The notes under the pieces are model-generated. The model was not told where the DNA came from. It did not search any database and worked only from the letters and a program-made list of their open reading frames with translations. From positions 1-46,590 of the forward strand of contig JACPYV010000026.1 of the NCBI GenBank assembly GCA_016195825.1: a stretch of 46,590 nt of DNA, written 5' to 3'. Position numbers and translations under genes: made by a program. This document shows, one piece after another, positions 32,078 to 41,669 of the stretch. How positions within the stretch are numbered: the first letter of the stretch is position 1; every line of letters begins with the position of its first letter. This DNA is from Burkholderiales bacterium. Lineage in GTDB: Bacteria > Pseudomonadota > Gammaproteobacteria > Burkholderiales > Burkholderiaceae_C.

Positions 32078-33646
32078 ATGACGACCTACGACATCGTCAT
32101 CGCCGGCGGCGGCGTGTCGGGCCTGTATTGCGCGTTGCGCCTGGCCGATGCCGGTCACCGCCTGCTCGTGCTGGAGGCCTCGGCGGACCGCTGGGGTGGG
32201 CGCATCGAGACCGAGGAAATGGACGGCTTCATCGCCGAGTACGGCCCGATGCGCTTCGAGCCGACGCTGCAGCCGCGTTTCGCAGCCTTGTGCGCGGAGC
32301 TGGGCGTGGGCCTGGTGGACTTCTCCGGCCCCTCGGCCGACCAGCTCGCCACCGACGACGTCGACCTGCCCGAGGCAGAGCGCGGGCTGAACTCGCTGCA
32401 GCTGCTGCAGCGCGGCATCATGCTCATCATGGGCCGCGAGCCCGGCGACCAGGCCTGGATCGACGCGCTGACCGAGGCCGACTACATGCGGCTGCGCAAG
32501 CACGCCCAGCTGCACGGCCAGCCGCTGTGGGACATGGGGTTCTGGAACGCACTGTCGGCGCAAGGGGTGCTGAGCCACCGGGCGCTGGTGAAGCTGCGCG
32601 ACACCGGAACTTTCTATCACATGATCCCTGAGAACCTGAACGCAGCCGAGTGGATCATCTGGTGGCTGCGCGCGCTCAAGACCGTGGGCCAGCAGCTGGC
32701 CAGCATCGAGGGCGGCTCGGCGCGCTTGACGGAAGGGCTGCTGGCGCGGCTGCGTGGCCATGCCAACGTGACGCTGGCTGGCGGCCACAGGCTGACGGGC
32801 GTGCGACCGGTAGAGCTGGGCCGGCCTACGCTGGCGCTGGACGTGGCGACACAGAGCGGCACGGTCACGCTGCGCGCCGAGCGGCTGATCCTGGCGCTGC
32901 CGCGGCTGCCGCTGCTCAAGCTCACGCGCCACCTGCCCGGCCACATCGCCTCGCAGTTGGACAGCGTCAACGGCTTCCCGATGCTGAAGGTGTTCTTCGT
33001 CTGCAACACACCGTGGTGGAGCCACGGGCAAGCGCCGCAGCAGTACGCCAACTGCATGCCCACGCGCGAGATTCACTACTTCCGCCGCCCGCCCGAGGCC
33101 GATGCCGACGGCCACGGCATGGTGCTGCTCTACATGGACCGCCCGTCCACCGAGTTCTGGCGCCACTACGTCATCGACGGCGACCGCCACGACCGCGCCG
33201 AGCTGGACCAGAACGCGCGCATCGTCGACGCCTTCGCGCTGTTCGTCGCGCGCGACGTGAAGCGCTCGGCCGAGGCCGGTGCGGGTGCGGCATTGAAGCT
33301 GACCGACAGCGCGCGGCGCATCTTCGGCGACCTCAGCCTGGCCGAGACGGCGGGCTACATCCGCAACTCCATCATCACCTACGGCATCCGCGACTGGGCG
33401 CGCGCGCCCTACGGCGCCGCCAACCACGGCTGGCAACCGGGCGTGCGCTCGTGGAAGGTGATGGACGCGTTCAAGGCATTCGACTTCGGCAGCGGCGCGC
33501 GCAACTTGCACATCGTCGGCGAGGCCTTTTCGGACTACCAGGGCTTCATCGAGGGCGCTCTGAACAGCGCGGAGCTGGCGCTGGCAAGCATCCCGGCCAG
33601 GCCGGCGGACGAGGCGGCCGAAGAGCCCAGCCTGGGGCTGTCCTGA
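32078..33646 (+). CDS. Flavin-containing amine oxidase-like protein
   Basis: The 522-residue protein begins with the FAD-binding Rossmann motif IVIAGGGVSGLYCALRLA, with the ribose-binding Glu and the RWGGRIET signature. The C-terminal FAD motif is in LHIVGEAFSDYQGFIEGAL. This is the flavin monoamine oxidase/protoporphyrinogen oxidase-like fold. The substrate is unclear. It lacks a signal peptide. GGAG upstream of ATG 32078 sets the start; an upstream in-frame ATG (32054) has no such site. It is convergent with the PEP-CTERM gene, three bases between stops. Confidence 0.8.
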   Translation: MTTYDIVIAGGGVSGLYCALRLADAGHRLLVLEASADRWGGRIETEEMDGFIAEYGPMRFEPTLQPRFAALCAELGVGLVDFSGPSADQLATDDVDLPEAERGLNSLQLLQRGIMLIMGREPGDQAWIDALTEADYMRLRKHAQLHGQPLWDMGFWNALSAQGVLSHRALVKLRDTGTFYHMIPENLNAAEWIIWWLRALKTVGQQLASIEGGSARLTEGLLARLRGHANVTLAGGHRLTGVRPVELGRPTLALDVATQSGTVTLRAERLILALPRLPLLKLTRHLPGHIASQLDSVNGFPMLKVFFVCNTPWWSHGQAPQQYANCMPTREIHYFRRPPEADADGHGMVLLYMDRPSTEFWRHYVIDGDRHDRAELDQNARIVDAFALFVARDVKRSAEAGAGAALKLTDSARRIFGDLSLAETAGYIRNSIITYGIRDWARAPYGAANHGWQPGVRSWKVMDAFKAFDFGSGARNLHIVGEAFSDYQGFIEGALNSAELALASIPARPADEAAEEPSLGLS

Positions 33647-33649
33647 CGC

Positions 33650-34810
33650 TCAGGCGCGCAGCCGTCGCGCGACGGGCAGCAGCCCGAGCGCGGCCAGCAC
33701 CAGCGCGAGCGACGCCGGCTCGGGTAGCGGGCTGCCCACCTGCGGCCCTAGCGTGTCGATGAACACCTGGGCCGCGCTACTGCCTGCCGACGGGTCCATG
33801 CCGGCCACGTAGGCCATGGTGCTGCCGTCCTCGCTGATGACGGTGTCCATGTTGTAGGCCAGGCCCGCGGTGTGGGTGAGCTGCCGGAAGTCGCCCGCCA
33901 GCAGGTCGTAGACGAAGGCCTCGAAGTTGCCATCGGCGTTGCCGCCCGTCAGGTCGGCCGTGCTGCTGAACACGATGCGGCTGCCGTTGCCGCTGATGCT
34001 GGGGCCGCTGGCGGTGCCGCCGGTGGTGTGGGTGAGTTGCAGCAGGCTGTGGCTGGCGATGTCGTAACGGAACAGCTCGGCATTGCCATCGGCGTTCTGG
34101 CCCAGCGGGTTGAAGGACGACACGAACGCGACGCTGTTGCCGTCGGCGCTGATCGCGGGCCGCTGGTTGAAGCCGCTGCCGGTTGGCGAAATGACGGTGG
34201 TGATGCCGGTCTCGAAGTCCAACACGCGCACGCCCTGGGAGAAGCCTTCGTAGGCCAGGCGCTTGCCGTCGCCGCTCAGCGTGAAGTCCAGCGGCGACGC
34301 CACGACGACGCTGGAGAAGCTCTGGGCGGCCATGTCGTAGAGGCGCAGGCCGAGGTTGTCGGTGGCCACCGCGATGCGCTGGCCGTCCCGGCTGATGGCG
34401 GACTGCTCGAATGTGGGCCCCAGCGGGGTCAGCGTGGTCTGCACGTTCGTGTTCAGGTCGACGCTCAGGGTCTGGAAGTAGCCGTTGTTGCCGCTGAGGC
34501 CGAAGTGCTGAAATACGACGCGGCTGCCATCGCCGCTGAGGCTGGGCTCCTGGTTGCCACCGGCGAACTGGCCGCCGGGCAGGCTGGTGATCTGGCGCAG
34601 CTGGCCCGCGCCGCGCTCGTACACGAAGACCTCGAAGTTGTTGTCGGCGTTGCCGCCCGTCATGTTGCCGGCCGAGTAGAAGGCCACGCGGCTGCCGTCC
34701 GCGCTGAGGCTGGGACCGAAGCTGTTGAGATTGCCGCTGCTGAGCTGCAGCGGCGCAGCCTGGGCCAGGCCGGCCACGGCAGCGAACAGAGTGACGAGCG
34801 GGAACTTCAT
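33650..34810 (-). CDS. PEP-CTERM protein with TolB-like beta-propeller repeats
   Basis: The protein (386 residues) has a signal peptide (cleavage near AGLAQAAP), then about six repeats of the type SLSADGSRVAFYSAG, as in PD40/TolB beta-propellers. It ends with the sorting signal LPEPASLALVLAALGLLP plus a basic tail. It is predicted to be exported and anchored or released by an exosortase. The TGGNADNNFE and TGGNADGNFE segments are internal repeats. The ATG at 34810 follows GGAGA. The 121-base upstream leader holds an imperfect hairpin (34820-34844) without a T-run. Confidence 0.88.
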   Translation of the reverse strand: MKFPLVTLFAAVAGLAQAAPLQLSSGNLNSFGPSLSADGSRVAFYSAGNMTGGNADNNFEVFVYERGAGQLRQITSLPGGQFAGGNQEPSLSGDGSRVVFQHFGLSGNNGYFQTLSVDLNTNVQTTLTPLGPTFEQSAISRDGQRIAVATDNLGLRLYDMAAQSFSSVVVASPLDFTLSGDGKRLAYEGFSQGVRVLDFETGITTVISPTGSGFNQRPAISADGNSVAFVSSFNPLGQNADGNAELFRYDIASHSLLQLTHTTGGTASGPSISGNGSRIVFSSTADLTGGNADGNFEAFVYDLLAGDFRQLTHTAGLAYNMDTVISEDGSTMAYVAGMDPSAGSSAAQVFIDTLGPQVGSPLPEPASLALVLAALGLLPVARRLRA

Positions 34811-34931
34811 GAGGGTCTCCAAGAGCCTGTGAACAGGGGTCTTGGGGGCAGACGCTCTGCCGGAACCGCCTGCGACAGCGGCCGGACCCCTCAGACCCGG
34901 GGCCGTCGCTCAAAGCAGCGACAGAAGGGAC

Positions 34932-36338
34932 TCAGGTGGCGTTGAGCCACAGCCGCTGGAACAGCGGCGAGCGGCAGGACAGCCGGCCGTTGACCACGGC
35001 CATGCCGTCGCGCTCGGTCAGCGTGGCCTCGCGCGGCGCGGCCAGCAGCGACACGCCCAGCCCCAGCCGGTGCGCCTGCGGCTGCCAGCGCAGGCCGATG
35101 GCCTCGGCCAGCGTAGGCAGGATGTCGACGTGCGTGAACTGGCGCTGCAGGTCTTCGGCTGGCAGCGCGCGGCCCGCGGCGTCGTAGCGGGCCAGTGCGT
35201 GGAAGACGGTGCGGCCATGGGCCTCCGGCACCAGTTCGCCGTTCAGCAGCGGCTCGGGGTTGAGGTGGTCGCCCATGACCCACACCACCTTGGGCCGGCC
35301 GTCGTCGTCATCGTCCTCGTCGGCCCCGGCCAGGTCGCCGGACACGCAGCCGCGGTCGTGAGCGCCCGATGGGCCGTGGGTGTCGACGGTCAGCAGCAGA
35401 CTCACACGGGGCTCGCCGGCGCGGCGCGGGCGCTGCATGTCGGTCCAGGCCTGCTCGGCCAGTTCGCTGTCCAGCAAACCCCAGCCCTCGTGCGGCACGG
35501 GCACGCCGCGCCGCTGCCACTCCTCGGCGCCAAAGCGCCGCGCGACGTGGTGCTCCTCCAGGAAGCGGCCCTTGCCGGCAAACTTGAGCGATGCGCCGCC
35601 GTAGAAGCTGATGTCCCAGCCCTGCGCGGCCAGCAGGTCGGTCAGGCAATGCCCACGGGTGAAGAAGTGCCGGCTGTACTCCAGCGAGTTGTGGCTCATC
35701 AGGCCCACGGGCTGCAGCGGCACGCCGCACAGCGCGCTGAACATGCCGCCCACCGTCCAGCTCGCGCCACTGAGGTTGTGCAGGTCACCCAGAGTCTGGA
35801 AGTCGTCCTGCAGCTGCGTCAGCTGCGGCAGCAGCGCGGCCTGGGGCTGGCGTGGGCGGGTGTAGTCCTCGTCCAGGGACTCGACGAAGACGATGAGCAC
35901 GTCAGGGGGTTGCGCGGGCGCCTGCAGCACCACGCGGCCGGGGTCGACATAGTGACGCGCCAGGTAGTCGCCGCCGTCAGGCTCGGGCTGGCAGGGGTCG
36001 GACACGGTGGCGTTGACCGACACCACGGCCCCGGCGCCCAGCAGCGCCAGCAGCAGCAGCCGGTGCCAGCGCTTCAGGCGCCACAGCACGAAGAGGCTCA
36101 GCGCCGTGAGTGCCAGGACCGCCAACAGGCAACGGCAGGCGCGCCACAGCATGCGCGGGTCGGCGTAGTCCAGACCGCCATGCTGCAGGTGGAAGAGCAC
36201 CTGGTCCGGCGTCACCAGCCCCAGGTAGGTGCGCAGGAACCAGGTCGTGCCGACGACGGCCCAGAGCAGCAGGACCAGCATCGCCAGGACGGTGGCGCCG
36301 GGGCGGGGCAAGCGGAGGCACAGGCGGGCGGCGGGCAT
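34932..36338 (-). CDS. OpgB/MdoB-like membrane phosphoglycerol transferase (sulfatase family, short form)
   Basis: The 468-residue protein has three to four membrane helices (about 15-110) and an alkaline-phosphatase/sulfatase-fold domain. Conserved features are FVESLDEDY (metal ligand Glu153), SWTVGGM with nucleophile Thr195, VDTHGP (His321), and MGDHLNPE (Asp357 and His358). These match OpgB, which moves phosphoglycerol to periplasmic glucans. Between HGP and GDH the family usually has a longer helical segment; here a short acidic run (EDDDDDGRP, about 341-349) replaces it. It may be specialised or impaired. Confidence 0.7.
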   Translation of the reverse strand: MPAARLCLRLPRPGATVLAMLVLLLWAVVGTTWFLRTYLGLVTPDQVLFHLQHGGLDYADPRMLWRACRCLLAVLALTALSLFVLWRLKRWHRLLLLALLGAGAVVSVNATVSDPCQPEPDGGDYLARHYVDPGRVVLQAPAQPPDVLIVFVESLDEDYTRPRQPQAALLPQLTQLQDDFQTLGDLHNLSGASWTVGGMFSALCGVPLQPVGLMSHNSLEYSRHFFTRGHCLTDLLAAQGWDISFYGGASLKFAGKGRFLEEHHVARRFGAEEWQRRGVPVPHEGWGLLDSELAEQAWTDMQRPRRAGEPRVSLLLTVDTHGPSGAHDRGCVSGDLAGADEDDDDDGRPKVVWVMGDHLNPEPLLNGELVPEAHGRTVFHALARYDAAGRALPAEDLQRQFTHVDILPTLAEAIGLRWQPQAHRLGLGVSLLAAPREATLTERDGMAVVNGRLSCRSPLFQRLWLNAT

Positions 36339-36410
36339 CGCCGGTGAGTCTGCCGACGCCGCATTGCCGGGCCGCTTGCAGAAGTTTGCTGAGTGTTGAG
36401 CCCAGGAAAA

Positions 36411-36911
36411 CTACTGTGCGGCCGCCTTGACTGGTGCCGCCGTGCAGGCCTTGGCAGCCGCCAGCCCGCGCAGGAAGCCGCGCCGCACGCCGCCGGCCGT
36501 GATGGCCACACTGACCTGGCGGGCGTAGCGCTCGGCGCCGCTGAGCTTGCGCACCCAACCACGGAAGGGGATGACGCCTTCGGCCGTGCGCTGCAGCGCG
36601 CCGGTGGCGGCGTCCTCACCCCGGTCCAGCAGGCCGGGGTTGCCGGCCGTGTGGGGAGCGTCGAGGTCGGGGCCGAGGACTTCGTCCAGCGAGCGTATGC
36701 CGGCCACGATGCCGGCACAGCTGGCATCGGCCGGTGGCGCGTAGGGCGCTGCGGCGGCGGCCTTCAGCACGTCGGGGATGTCGGCGCGAACGACGTTGAG
36801 GTCGCTCAGCGGCGTCGTGGCAGCGTTGGCGACCTTGTCTTGGTTGCTGCTGGCACAAGCCGTCAAGGCAAGCGCGGCAGTGAGGATGAGCGTGAGGTGG
36901 TGTGTGCGCAT
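36411..36911 (-). CDS. Putative lipoprotein of unknown function
   Basis: The 166-residue protein begins MRTHHLTLILTAALALTAC, a lipoprotein signal with lipobox LTAC (Cys19). The mature part includes VRADIPDVLKAAAAAPYAPP and a region with paired Cys that could form a disulfide. No domain is recognised. It sits ten bases from the end of the downstream-facing korB gene, on the same strand. Confidence 0.65.
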   Translation of the reverse strand: MRTHHLTLILTAALALTACASSNQDKVANAATTPLSDLNVVRADIPDVLKAAAAAPYAPPADASCAGIVAGIRSLDEVLGPDLDAPHTAGNPGLLDRGEDAATGALQRTAEGVIPFRGWVRKLSGAERYARQVSVAITAGGVRRGFLRGLAAAKACTAAPVKAAAQ

Positions 36912-36921
36912 GGCCTGCGCA

Positions 36922-37974
36922 TCATCTCAGCCCAGCGTTGATCTTCGCGAGCGCGGCCGCGCCGGGGCAGAGTGCTTTTTCACCCAGCGCGTTCAAGGGC
37001 TGGGCCGCGGTGCGCTGGGCGGCATGCCAGTCGTGCGCCGCGGGGTCGACATAGAGCAGCCCGGTCGCAATCTCGCCGGCAGCGGCGCGCAGCTGCATTG
37101 CACTCATGGCCGCGAGGCGGTCGGTGGGGTCGTAGTCGGGCGCCATTTTCCTGAGCCGTAGCGTGCTGCCGTCGGCCTGGGGCACGTCGATGACCTCGGG
37201 CGAATTCTCTACAACCTGCTCCTTTGCGAGATCGATGAAGTCGATGCGGTTCAGCGCCTCGTTGTGCTCGCGTACATGGTCGTAGCTGCGCGTGGAGCCG
37301 GCATGGTTGTTGAACGCCACGCAGGGACTGATGACGTCGATGAAGGCCGCGCCGCCGTGGCGCATGGCGGCTTCGATGAGCGGCACCAGCTGGGTCTTGT
37401 CGCCCGAGAAGCTGCGTGCGACGAAGGTGGCGCCCAGTTGCAGCGCCAGCGCGGCCAGGTCGATGGCGGTGTCGTTGTTGGTGGCGCCCTTCTTGGCGAC
37501 CGAGCCCTTGTCGGCCGTGGCGCTGAACTGGCCCTTGGTGAGACCGTACACGCCGTTGTTCTCGACGATGTAGACCATGCGCACGCCACGGCGCATGGCG
37601 TGGGCGAACTGGCCCAGGCCGATGGAAGCCGAGTCGCCGTCGCCGGAGATGCCAAGGTAGAGCAGCTCGCGGTTGGCCAGGTAGGCGCCGGTCAGCACGC
37701 TGGGCATGCGGCCGTGCACGGTGTTGAAGCCGTGGCTGGCGCCGAGAAAATAGTCCGGCGTCTTGCTGGAGCAGCCGATGCCTGACAGCTTGGCGACGCG
37801 GTGCGGCTCGATGTCCAGCTGCCAGCAGGCCTGAACGATGGCGCTGGAGATGGCGTCGTGGCCACAGCCAGCGCACAGCGTGGAGACCTTGCCTTCGTAG
37901 TCGCGGCGCGTGTAGCCGACGGCGTTCTTCGTGAGGCTGGGGTGGTGCAGCCTGGGCTTGGCGAGATAAGTCAT
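36922..37974 (-). CDS. korB: 2-oxoacid:ferredoxin oxidoreductase beta subunit (KorB-like)
   Basis: The 350-residue protein binds thiamine pyrophosphate and a 4Fe-4S cluster: CAGCGHD at 34-40 plus Cys68, GDGDSASIGLGQ at 111-122, and ENNGVYGLTKGQ at 138-149. It forms the catalytic core with the alpha subunit encoded directly upstream, whose stop overlaps this start as ATGA. The best fit is 2-oxoglutarate:ferredoxin oxidoreductase, though pyruvate or indolepyruvate cannot be excluded from motifs alone. Confidence 0.88.
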   Translation of the reverse strand: MTYLAKPRLHHPSLTKNAVGYTRRDYEGKVSTLCAGCGHDAISSAIVQACWQLDIEPHRVAKLSGIGCSSKTPDYFLGASHGFNTVHGRMPSVLTGAYLANRELLYLGISGDGDSASIGLGQFAHAMRRGVRMVYIVENNGVYGLTKGQFSATADKGSVAKKGATNNDTAIDLAALALQLGATFVARSFSGDKTQLVPLIEAAMRHGGAAFIDVISPCVAFNNHAGSTRSYDHVREHNEALNRIDFIDLAKEQVVENSPEVIDVPQADGSTLRLRKMAPDYDPTDRLAAMSAMQLRAAAGEIATGLLYVDPAAHDWHAAQRTAAQPLNALGEKALCPGAAALAKINAGLR

Positions 37975-39818
37975 GCGGCGCTCCTCGGGGCCGTCCGTGG
38001 TGACGTCGCCAGCGCATGGACATGGCGTGTGACCGCGTCGACGATGAAGCGCGCCGTGATGGGCGTGCCGTCGAAGTGCAGCACCTTGATCAGCTGCGCC
38101 GGCGCCACCTCCAGCTCGTTGACGAGCATGCGGCGCATCTGCGCATCGCGGTTCTGCTCGACGACGAAGACTGCATCGTGGGCCGCGATGAACTCACCCA
38201 CGCTGGGTGCGAAGGGATAGGCACGCAGGCGCATGGCGTCGATGTGAATGCCGGCCTCGGCGAGCGCCACCAGCGCCTCGTCCATGGCCGGCGCCGTGGA
38301 GCCGAAGTAGAGGGCGGCGAGCCGCGTCTTCTGTACCGCCGCACGCACCAGCGGCTGCGGCGCCAGCAGCGCGGCGGTGGCGAATTTGCGCTTCAACCGC
38401 TCGACGTTACGCACATAGTCGTCACCGCGTTCGGAGTAGATGGCTTGCTCGTTGCGCGTGGTGCCGCGCGTGAAGTAGGCCCCCTTGCTCGGGTGCGTGC
38501 CCGGCAGCGTGCGCCAGGGGATGCCATCGCCGTCCACGTCCTTGTAGCGCGCGAACTCGCGGCCGGCTTCGAGCTGCTCGGACGTCATGACCTTGCCGCG
38601 GTCATAGCAGCGCTCGTCGTCCCATTCGAGCGGCTCACACAGGCGCTGGTTCATGCCGATGTCCAGGTCGCTCATCAGGAACACGGGCGTCTGCAGCCGT
38701 TCGGCCAGGTCCAGTGAGTCGGCCGCGAACTCGAAGCACTCGCGCGGGTCTTCGGGCAGGAGCAGCACATGCTGCGTATCTCCGTGCGAGGCGTAGGCGC
38801 TTGACAGCAGGTCAGCCTGCTGCGTACGCGTGGGCATGCCGGTACTGGGGCCGCCGCGCTGCACGTCGATGACGACGAGAGGGATCTCGGCGAAATAGGC
38901 CAGGCCCAGAAACTCGGTCATCAGCGACACGCCGGGCCCAGACGTGCAAGTGAAGGCGCGCGCGCCGTTCCAGCCCGCGCCGGTGATGATGCCGATGGAG
39001 GCGATCTCGTCCTCGGCCTGCACGATGGCGAACCGCTTCTCGCCGGTGTCGGCATCGACACGGAACTTGCCCGCGTACTTCTCGAAGGCCTCGGCCACGG
39101 ACGACGAGGGCGTGATCGGATACCAGGCGCAGACGGTGGCGCCGCCGTACACGCAGCCCAGCGCCGTCGCCGCATTGCCTTCGAGGAAGACCTTGTCGCC
39201 CACCGCGTCGGCGCGTTTCACGACCAGGCCGAAGGGCTGCACGGACAGATGGTCGCGCGCGAACTCGCGGCCAGCATGCAGCGCTCGCACGTTGGAGTTC
39301 AGCAGCCGCTCCTTGCCCTTGTACTGCTCGGCGAAGAGACCCTCGACGACAGCGGCCTCGATGCCCATCAGCTCGCTCAAGGCCCCCAACACGAGGATGT
39401 TCTTGAACAGCGTGCGCTCGCGCGGCACGTCGTAGGTCGCATTGCAGATGGCCGTGGCGGGCATGCCGATGACGTGGATGTCGTGGCGGAAGGCGCTGGC
39501 CGGCATGGGCTTGGTGCTGTCGTAAAACAGATAGCCGCCGGGCTGGATCTCGGCCAGGTCTTGCGCCCAGGTCTGCGGGTTCATAGCCACCATCAGGTCC
39601 ACGCCGCCGCGCCGGCCCAGCCAGCCGGCCTCGCAGACGCGCACCTCGTACCAGGTCGGTAACCCCTGGATGTTGCTCGGGAAGATGTTGCGTGGGCTGA
39701 CCGGCACGCCCATGCGCAGGATGGCGCGCGCGAACAGCTCATTGGCCGAGGCCGAGCCCGAACCGTTGACGTTGGCGAACTTGACGACGAAGTCGTTGGT
39801 GGCTTCGATGCGGCTCAT
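37971..39818 (-). CDS. korA: 2-oxoacid:ferredoxin oxidoreductase, fused gamma-alpha subunit (KorA-like)
   Basis: The 615-residue protein joins a gamma domain (about 1-190, FANVNGSGSASANELFARA) to an alpha domain (from about 215, CVYGGATVCAWYPITPSSS, then TSGPGVSLMTEFLGLAYF). This fused form is typical of KorA of 2-oxoglutarate:ferredoxin oxidoreductases. It oxidatively decarboxylates the oxoacid with coenzyme A and passes electrons to iron-sulfur clusters. The ATG at 39818 overlaps the stop of the upstream flavoprotein gene (ATGA), so three genes are coupled. Confidence 0.88.
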   Translation of the reverse strand: MSRIEATNDFVVKFANVNGSGSASANELFARAILRMGVPVSPRNIFPSNIQGLPTWYEVRVCEAGWLGRRGGVDLMVAMNPQTWAQDLAEIQPGGYLFYDSTKPMPASAFRHDIHVIGMPATAICNATYDVPRERTLFKNILVLGALSELMGIEAAVVEGLFAEQYKGKERLLNSNVRALHAGREFARDHLSVQPFGLVVKRADAVGDKVFLEGNAATALGCVYGGATVCAWYPITPSSSVAEAFEKYAGKFRVDADTGEKRFAIVQAEDEIASIGIITGAGWNGARAFTCTSGPGVSLMTEFLGLAYFAEIPLVVIDVQRGGPSTGMPTRTQQADLLSSAYASHGDTQHVLLLPEDPRECFEFAADSLDLAERLQTPVFLMSDLDIGMNQRLCEPLEWDDERCYDRGKVMTSEQLEAGREFARYKDVDGDGIPWRTLPGTHPSKGAYFTRGTTRNEQAIYSERGDDYVRNVERLKRKFATAALLAPQPLVRAAVQKTRLAALYFGSTAPAMDEALVALAEAGIHIDAMRLRAYPFAPSVGEFIAAHDAVFVVEQNRDAQMRRMLVNELEVAPAQLIKVLHFDGTPITARFIVDAVTRHVHALATSPRTAPRSAA

Positions 39819-41593
39819 GCGGCCTCCTTGCGCGGCGCAATATCCCGACAGGACGCGCCCGCTTTGGCGGTGATGAGCATGAATTTCTGCATGTCCCAGG
39901 CCCCGGTCGGGCAGCGCTCTGCACACAGACCGCAGTGCAGGCAGACGTCCTCGTCCTTGGCCATCACGCGGCCCGTCTTCAATCCACCTTCGACATAGAT
40001 GTCCTGCGCTAGGTTCAGTGCCGGAGCCTTCAGCCGCTCGCGCAGGTCGTCGCCGTTCTCAGTGAAGGTGATGCTGTCCATCGGGCAGATGTCCACGCAG
40101 GCGTCGCACTCGATGCACAGCTTGGGCGCGAACACGGTCTGCACGTCGCAGTTCAGGCAACGCCCCGCCTCCTTGAGCGCCGCGGCCGCGTCGAAGCCCA
40201 GCTCCACCTCGACCTTGATGCTGGCCAGCGCTTTCTCAGCCGCGGCCCAGGGCACCTTGCCGCGCAGGTCCAGCGTGATCGCGTTGTCGTAACTCCACTC
40301 ATGGATGCCCATCTTCTGGGACACGAGGTTGACGTGCGGTGGCGGCCGCTGCGTGACCGGTTCGCCGTGCAGCAGCCGGTCGATGCTGACAGCCGCCTCA
40401 TGGCCGTGGGCCACGGCGGTGATGATGTTCTTGGGGCCGAAGGCTGCATCGCCGCCGAAGAAGATATGGGGCAGCGAGGACTGGAAGCTTTTCGCGTCCA
40501 GTACCGGAAGTCCGTCATCGCCGAACGTTATGCCCGCGTCGCGCTCTATCCAAGGGAAGCTGTTCTCCTGGCCCACCGCGATCAGCACCTCGTCGCAGGG
40601 GATGACGATCTCCTCGCCGGTCCGGGCCTTCTTGAAGCGCATGCCGGTCAGCCGGCCGTCCACATGCTCGAAGGCCAGCGGCACGTGGAAGTCCAGGATG
40701 GGGATGCCTTCGTGCTCGGCGTCTTCTTTCTCCCACGGTGACGCCTTCATCTGCGCATAGCCGCTGCGCACGGCCACCGTGACCGACGACGCCCCGAGCC
40801 GCCGCGCGGAGCGGCAGCAGTCCATCGCCGTGTTGCCACCGCCCAGCACGATGACGCGCGGTTGCACGGCAGTGACATGGCCGAAGCTGACGCTGCTCAG
40901 CCAGTCGATGCCGATGTGAATCTTGTCTGCCGCCTCCTGCCGGCCGGGCAGTTGCAGGTCGCGCCCGCGCGGCGCGCCGCAGCCGACGAAGACCGCGTCC
41001 CAGCCCTCGGCCAGCAGTGCCTTCATGGAGTCCACTCGCTGAGCGGCGCGCCATTCGACGCCCAGACCGAGGATGTAGCCGCACTCTTCGTCGATGACGC
41101 GCTCCGGCAGCCGGAAGCGCGGGATCTGCGTGCGGATGAAGCCGCCGGGCTTGGCCTCGCCGTCGAACACCGTGACGGCGTAGCCCTCCAGCGCCAGATC
41201 ACGCGCCACCGCCAGCGACGCCGGCCCTGCTCCCACGCAGGCCACCCGCTTGCCGTTTCTCGCCGCCGGCTTGGGCAGCATCGCGCGAAATTCCTGCGTC
41301 TTGTTGTCGGCCGCCACGCGCTTCAGCCGGCAGATGGCCACCGGCTCCGGCTTGGTGGTTTGCTTCTCCTCCACGTGACCGCGCCGGCAGGCCGGCTCGC
41401 AAGGCCGGTCGCAAGTGCGCCCCAGCACGCCGGGGAAGACGTTGCTGACCCAGTTGACCCAGTAGGCCTCGTCATGCCGCCCCTGCGCGATCAGCCGGAT
41501 GTACTCGGGCACCCGTGTGTGCGCGGGGCAGGCCCATTGGCAATCGACGACCTTGTGGAAATAGGCCGGGTCCGAGATGTCGGTTCGCTGCAC
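39815..41593 (-). CDS. korC: FAD/4Fe-4S electron transfer subunit (GltD-like, KorC-type)
   Basis: The 592-residue protein combines a GltD-like N-terminal cluster region (Cys18, 22, 61, 65, 69), an FAD motif GAGPAS (121-126), an NAD(P) motif GGGNTA (251-256), and a C-terminal ferredoxin domain with two CxxCxxCxxxC motifs (from Cys493 and Cys551). It should pass electrons between the oxoacid oxidoreductase and NAD(P). Three-gene kor operons of this type are known from aromatic-degrading Azoarcus and Thauera. The GTG start has a strong GGAGGA site. No regulator is adjacent. Confidence 0.82.
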   Translation of the reverse strand: MQRTDISDPAYFHKVVDCQWACPAHTRVPEYIRLIAQGRHDEAYWVNWVSNVFPGVLGRTCDRPCEPACRRGHVEEKQTTKPEPVAICRLKRVAADNKTQEFRAMLPKPAARNGKRVACVGAGPASLAVARDLALEGYAVTVFDGEAKPGGFIRTQIPRFRLPERVIDEECGYILGLGVEWRAAQRVDSMKALLAEGWDAVFVGCGAPRGRDLQLPGRQEAADKIHIGIDWLSSVSFGHVTAVQPRVIVLGGGNTAMDCCRSARRLGASSVTVAVRSGYAQMKASPWEKEDAEHEGIPILDFHVPLAFEHVDGRLTGMRFKKARTGEEIVIPCDEVLIAVGQENSFPWIERDAGITFGDDGLPVLDAKSFQSSLPHIFFGGDAAFGPKNIITAVAHGHEAAVSIDRLLHGEPVTQRPPPHVNLVSQKMGIHEWSYDNAITLDLRGKVPWAAAEKALASIKVEVELGFDAAAALKEAGRCLNCDVQTVFAPKLCIECDACVDICPMDSITFTENGDDLRERLKAPALNLAQDIYVEGGLKTGRVMAKDEDVCLHCGLCAERCPTGAWDMQKFMLITAKAGASCRDIAPRKEAA

Positions 41594-41669
41594 GGTGTCT
41601 CCTCCGTGGGTGCGTGTTGTGCGGCCAGTCTAGGCCGACGCCCCCCGGGGAAACGCCGGAGAAACCCGG

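Noticed and set aside
30893..33511. 872-codon frame on the minus strand opposite the lnt-like and flavin oxidase genes
   Set aside because: Composition is Gln/Arg/His-rich, as expected for antisense of GC-rich genes, and it spans two genes with clear domains and the tandem repeat.
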